A DNA stretch of 64,000 nt. It comes from Oscillatoriales cyanobacterium. Its GTDB lineage: Bacteria; Cyanobacteriota; Cyanobacteriia; Cyanobacteriales; Laspinemataceae. Below, one piece after another: positions 60,929 to 64,000 of this stretch (positions are counted from its first letter, which is position 1; each line of letters begins with the position of its first letter). The notes under the pieces were generated by a model. The model was not told the origin of the DNA, made no database searches, and saw only the letters and a program-made list of their open reading frames with translations. The stretch is taken from NCBI GenBank assembly GCA_011390955.1, contig JAABRM010000032.1, positions 1 to 64,000 of the forward strand. Reading direction: 5' to 3'. Both the position numbers and the translations under genes were made by a program.

Positions 60929-62341
60929 GTACAAGCCAAATCCGCCGGATATGCAGCAGGGGTAAAAGACTACCGCCTGACCTATTACACTCCCGACTAC
61001 ACCCCTAAAGATACCGATTTGCTGGCCGCGTTCCGGATGACCCCTCAACCGGGCGTCCCTCCAGAAGAAGCTGGCGCCGCTGTGGCCGCAGAATCTTCTA
61101 CCGGAACCTGGACCACAGTTTGGACTGACCTCCTGACTGACTTGGATCGTTACAAAGGCCGTTGCTATCATATTGAACCTGTTAAGAACGAAGAAAATCA
61201 ATATATTTGCTTCGTGGCTTATCCCCTGGATCTATTTGAAGAAGGGTCTGTCACCAACATCCTGACCTCGATCGTGGGGAACGTATTTGGCTTTAAAGCC
61301 TTGCGTGCTCTGCGTCTGGAAGATATTCGCTTCCCCGTGGCTTTGGTGAAAACCTTCCAAGGCCCACCGCACGGTATCGTGGTTGAGCGTGACTTGTTGA
61401 ACAAGTACGGTCGTCCCTTACTCGGTTGCACCATTAAGCCAAAACTGGGTCTGTCCGGTAAGAACTACGGTCGGGCCGTTTACGAGTGCTTACGCGGTGG
61501 CTTGGACTTTACCAAGGATGACGAAAACATCAACTCCCAGCCCTTCATGCGTTGGCGCGATCGCTTCCTGTTCGTTGCTGAAGCTATTAAGAAAGCTGAA
61601 GCCGAAACAGGGGAAGTTAAAGGTCACTACCTGAACGTCACCGCTTCTACTTGCGAAGAAATGCTCAAGCGGGCTGAGTTCGTCAAAGAACTCGGTATGC
61701 CCATTCTGATGCACGACTATCTGACGGGTGGTTTCACTGCAAATACTACCTTGGCTAAATGGTGCCGTGACAATGGAATTCTGATGCACATTCACCGCGC
61801 TATGCACGCTGTGATTGACCGTCAGAAGAACCACGGGATCCACTTCCGCGTGTTGGCCAAGTGCTTGCGTCTCTCTGGTGGCGACCACCTGCACTCTGGA
61901 ACCGTTGTGGGTAAACTCGAAGGCGAACGCGGCATTACTATGGGCTTCGTAGACTTGATGCGCGAAGACCATATCGAAGAAGATCGCGATCGCGGTATCT
62001 ACTTTACTCAAGATTGGGCTTCCTTACCTGGAGTCATGCCAGTTGCTTCTGGCGGGATCCACGTATGGCATATGCCTGCTCTGGTGGAAATCTTCGGTGA
62101 TGATTCTTGCTTGCAATTCGGTGGTGGCACCCTCGGTCACCCCTGGGGTAACGCACCAGGTGCAACTGCCAACCGTGTCGCTCTGGAAGCTTGTGTCCAA
62201 GCCCGTAACGAAGGCCGCAGCTTGGCTCGCGAAGGTAATGATGTGATCCGCGAAGCTTGCAAATGGTCTCCTGAATTGGCTGCCGCTTGCGAACTCTGGA
62301 AAGAAATCAAGTTCGAGTTTGAAGCGATGGATACAGTCTGA
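60926..62341 (+). CDS. rbcL: Rubisco large subunit, form IB
   Basis: The 471-residue protein is the catalytic subunit of ribulose-bisphosphate carboxylase/oxygenase, located in the carboxysome. The KPK loop has K171 and K173, and the carbamylated lysine is K197 with metal ligands D199 and E200 in [14 protein letters not shown]. Loop 6 is present as [13 protein letters not shown]. The N-terminus ([20 protein letters not shown]) and 8L rbcL-rbcX-rbcS order are typical of form IB cyanobacteria. It has a perfect Shine-Dalgarno sequence and a ~1-kb leader. Confidence 0.98.
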   Translation: MVQAKSAGYAAGVKDYRLTYYTPDYTPKDTDLLAAFRMTPQPGVPPEEAGAAVAAESSTGTWTTVWTDLLTDLDRYKGRCYHIEPVKNEENQYICFVAYPLDLFEEGSVTNILTSIVGNVFGFKALRALRLEDIRFPVALVKTFQGPPHGIVVERDLLNKYGRPLLGCTIKPKLGLSGKNYGRAVYECLRGGLDFTKDDENINSQPFMRWRDRFLFVAEAIKKAEAETGEVKGHYLNVTASTCEEMLKRAEFVKELGMPILMHDYLTGGFTANTTLAKWCRDNGILMHIHRAMHAVIDRQKNHGIHFRVLAKCLRLSGGDHLHSGTVVGKLEGERGITMGFVDLMREDHIEEDRDRGIYFTQDWASLPGVMPVASGGIHVWHMPALVEIFGDDSCLQFGGGTLGHPWGNAPGATANRVALEACVQARNEGRSLAREGNDVIREACKWSPELAAACELWKEIKFEFEAMDTV

Positions 62342-62389
62342 TTTTGTCCCTGCTATATAGTGGGGTGGGACGGGACAGGGAAAACAGGC

Positions 62390-62794
62390 ATGGATTCAAA
62401 GCAAGTTGTTAAACAGACGGCCAAAGTTGTGCAAAATTACCTGACCTACCAGGCAGTACGCACAGTGATTGACCAATTAACAGAAACGAACCCACCTCTA
62501 GCGATTTGGTTTAGGCAATATTCTTCGGGATACAATTTCCAGGAAGCCGAAACCTATTTACAAGAGTTGATGCAGGAAAACAAAGAATTAGCCCTGCGGA
62601 TTATGACAGTTCGCGAAGACCTGGCAGAGAGAGTCTTGGAATTTCTCCCGCCAATGGTTAGCGCGAATATCGGCCAGGATAATATGGAACACCGGCGTCA
62701 ACTCTTGGAACGCATTACCTGCTCGCCCTTTTATGCCACAGATATAGCAGATGCTTCTCATCCAGAGTTAGATATTAACGATTCCACAAATTGA
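62390..62794 (+). CDS. rbcX: Rubisco assembly chaperone RbcX
   Basis: The helical RbcX dimer binds the C-terminal tail of RbcL and helps assemble the L8 core. Typical segments are MDSKQVVKQTAKVVQNYLTY and VRTVIDQLTETNPPLAIWFR, with ERVLEFLPPMV in the middle. The frame opens at a GTG at 62360, but ATG 62390 matches the normal N-terminus and gives 134 residues. It lies 48 bp after rbcL and 26 bp before rbcS, the usual operon order. Confidence 0.94.
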   Translation: MDSKQVVKQTAKVVQNYLTYQAVRTVIDQLTETNPPLAIWFRQYSSGYNFQEAETYLQELMQENKELALRIMTVREDLAERVLEFLPPMVSANIGQDNMEHRRQLLERITCSPFYATDIADASHPELDINDSTN

Positions 62795-62820
62795 ACATTT
62801 TTGACTGAGTAGAAAAAACT

Positions 62821-63156
62821 ATGAGAACTCTGCCAAAAGAGCGTCGCTACGAAACCCTTTCTTATTTGCCCCCTTTGAGCGATCAGCAAATTGCCAAGCA
62901 AGTGCAATATATGATCGACCAAGGTCTGATTCCTGCGGTTGAGTTTAACGAAACTTCTAATCCCAAGGATTACTACTGGACCATGTGGAAGCTGCCCCTG
63001 TTTGGTGCTCGCAGTCCTCAAGAAGTCCTGAACGAAGTTCGCGAATGCCGCAATGAATACCCCAATTGCTATATCCGCGTGATGGGTTTTGACAATATTA
63101 AGCAGTGCCAGTCCATTAGCTTTATTGTGAACAAGCCCACTCAAAGCCGCTTCTAA
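62821..63156 (+). CDS. rbcS: Rubisco small subunit
   Basis: The 111-residue protein caps the L8 core to form L8S8 Rubisco. Typical segments are [20 protein letters not shown] and [20 protein letters not shown], with [19 protein letters not shown] at the end. It is homologous to the SSUL modules of CcmM encoded upstream. It is the last gene of the rbcLXS operon and is followed by a hairpin terminator. Confidence 0.97.
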   Translation: MRTLPKERRYETLSYLPPLSDQQIAKQVQYMIDQGLIPAVEFNETSNPKDYYWTMWKLPLFGARSPQEVLNEVRECRNEYPNCYIRVMGFDNIKQCQSISFIVNKPTQSRF

Positions 63157-63180
63157 TTCGGTTTTGTTGAAATAATTTGA

Positions 63181-63222
63181 GAAAATAGCGGGAGAATTTA
63201 AGTTTTCTCGCTATTTTCTTTT
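63181..63222 (+). terminator. Terminator of the rbcLXS operon
   Basis: GAAAATAGCGGGAGAA pairs with TTCTCGCTATTTTC (one bulged G) around an A/T-rich loop, followed by TTTT. It begins 25 bp after the rbcS stop codon. Confidence 0.8.
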
Positions 63223-63275
63223 GGGAATATGGGGATATTTTTCATGGAATTTTTGTGACCGATCGCTTTCAGGAG

Positions 63276-63500
63276 TCAGCGATCGGACAGTTCTGTTGCT
63301 TCATCAGCTTTCATAATTTTTCCACTCCAACGTTTTGTGAGATTTTGTTTGGGTATTAGGCTGACAATTTCTCTATTGCTTTCGGATTGTTGCCTGTATA
63401 AATCGGCAAATATTGCATCTAAATCATGGTTAAATAATTCAGAATATTCTTCACGAATTTTGTGAATTTCATCTACAATTTCATTACAGTATAACATCAT
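63276..63500 (-). CDS. Hypothetical 74-residue protein, possible antitoxin
   Basis: The small protein has a helical N-terminus (CNEIVDEIHKIREEYSELFN) with an HDLDAIFADLYRQQSESNRE segment, a pattern seen in many short cyanobacterial proteins that neighbour toxin-like genes. The C-terminus is basic, then acidic. No partner gene is found on its strand. It is convergent with rbcS and lies 174 bp from the divergent methyltransferase gene. Confidence 0.6.
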   Translation of the reverse strand: MMLYCNEIVDEIHKIREEYSELFNHDLDAIFADLYRQQSESNREIVSLIPKQNLTKRWSGKIMKADEATELSDR

Positions 63501-63549
63501 GGTCTTCTCCCATTAACTCATAAGGCGTACACACGGGTAATTTAACATA

Positions 63550-63666
63550 TAATACCGTTGGCAATCAAAAATACATTATGGGAGGGGGGCGACCACGAGG
63601 CGATCGCCTCTAAATAAGCCCAAATTAAGGTAGTAATTGTAGCAATAATTTTCACAATTGGTATAA
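63550..63666. mobile_element. MITE-like element, family B (copy 3)
   Basis: Ends TAATACCGTTGGCAATCAAA (left) and CACAATTGGTATAA (right) are imperfect inverted repeats like those at 12134-12410. The right half contains AGCCCAAAT and GTAATTGTAGCAATAATTTT, which also occur together at about 43052-43090. It is immediately upstream of the methyltransferase start codon. Confidence 0.6.
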
Positions 63667-63674
63667 CTTTTACC

Positions 63675-64000
63675 ATGTCTTTTAGCAGAAATAATTATTC
63701 TGTGTTAAGCCTTTTCTCTGGGGCGGGGGGATTAGATTTGGGTTTTGAAGCGGCAGGATTTAGATTATTAGAGGCGATCGATATTAATCCTTGGTGCGTT
63801 CAAACTCTACAAAAAAATCGCCCAAACTGGCAAGTTCTTTTAGGGGATGTCCGCGATTATTATCCAGAAAAACAACCTGATGTTTTGCTGGCTGGTGTTC
63901 CCTGTCAAGGATTTTCCCTGGGAGGTAATCGTCAAGCTAATGATAGCAGAAATATGCTTTACAAGGAAGTGATTCGGGTGGCGAAATTTTGCCAACCGCG
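63675..64000 (+). CDS. DNA (cytosine-5) methyltransferase, partial
   Basis: The first 108 codons are present; the gene continues beyond the window. The protein opens MSFSRNNYSVLSLFSGAGGL and has motif I (LFSGAGGLDLGFEAAGF), the acidic motif II region LLEAIDINPWC, and the catalytic PCQGFS motif IV. It transfers a methyl group to C5 of cytosine at a specific site; the target cannot be read because the recognition domain is missing. Whether a restriction enzyme follows cannot be seen. Confidence 0.9.
   Translation, partial: MSFSRNNYSVLSLFSGAGGLDLGFEAAGFRLLEAIDINPWCVQTLQKNRPNWQVLLGDVRDYYPEKQPDVLLAGVPCQGFSLGGNRQANDSRNMLYKEVIRVAKFCQP

Overview
The window looks like the chromosome of a filamentous, non-heterocystous-type cyanobacterium (Oscillatoriales-like; genus not determinable from sequence alone). 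The evidence is direct: the HIP1 octamer GCGATCGC recurs throughout; there is a complete beta-carboxysome locus (ccmK2-K1-L-M-N) followed by form IB rbcL-rbcX-rbcS; there are acsF, ndhL and NDH-1 CO2-uptake genes; and a tRNA-Leu(UAA) gene is split by a group I intron. Intergenic DNA is unusually crowded with repeats: heptamer-based foldback arrays, elements with terminal inverted repeats, and small dispersed palindromes.

Layout. 1-11.6 kb: a partial gene, a Uma2 protein, acsF, a TIGR01212 radical SAM protein, coaX, an alpha/beta hydrolase, a Nudix protein, PrxQ, a DegT aminotransferase, an AarF-family kinase and a small membrane protein. 11.56-13.1 kb: a small cassette with a toxin-like gene and a possible partner, bounded by a 36-bp duplication of the 3' end of the membrane-protein gene. 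13.1-22.7 kb: an outer-membrane-like protein, an RDD/pentapeptide-repeat protein, a DUF2156-GNAT pair, tandem AIM24 proteins, a DUF938 methyltransferase and a PIN toxin-antitoxin pair. 22.7-27.5 kb: a BMP/Nup-type ABC importer. 27.8-37.1 kb: a parvulin, a conserved two-gene pair, a GmrSD-like DUF262/HNH nuclease, SMC and a PRC-barrel protein. 37.3-42.9 kb: ndhL-DUF3007, then an apparently inserted adenine methylase, then trpA, a J-domain protein, DUF760 and intron-containing trnL-UAA. 43.5-47.5 kb: a serine hydrolase, an NlpC/P60 peptidase, a lipoprotein methyltransferase and a GT10 glycosyltransferase. 48.0-63.2 kb: a CO2-concentrating supercluster.

The supercluster is the functional centre. 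NdhF4/NdhD4-type subunits and a CupB/ChpX-type CO2 hydration protein form the NDH-1 complex that turns cytosolic CO2 into bicarbonate. CcmK/L build the shell, CcmM and CcmN organise the interior, and RbcLXS supplies and folds Rubisco. A LysR regulator of the CmpR/NdhR type closes the divergent arm. A perfect match to the published RbcR half-site arrangement lies about 245 bp upstream of rbcL.

The most unusual structures are the gene-end duplication around the toxin-like cassette, the heptamer foldbacks that abut stop codons (one inside the ndhF-ndhD unit), and two families of elements with terminal inverted repeats. All family assignments were made by reading motifs; no database search was run.
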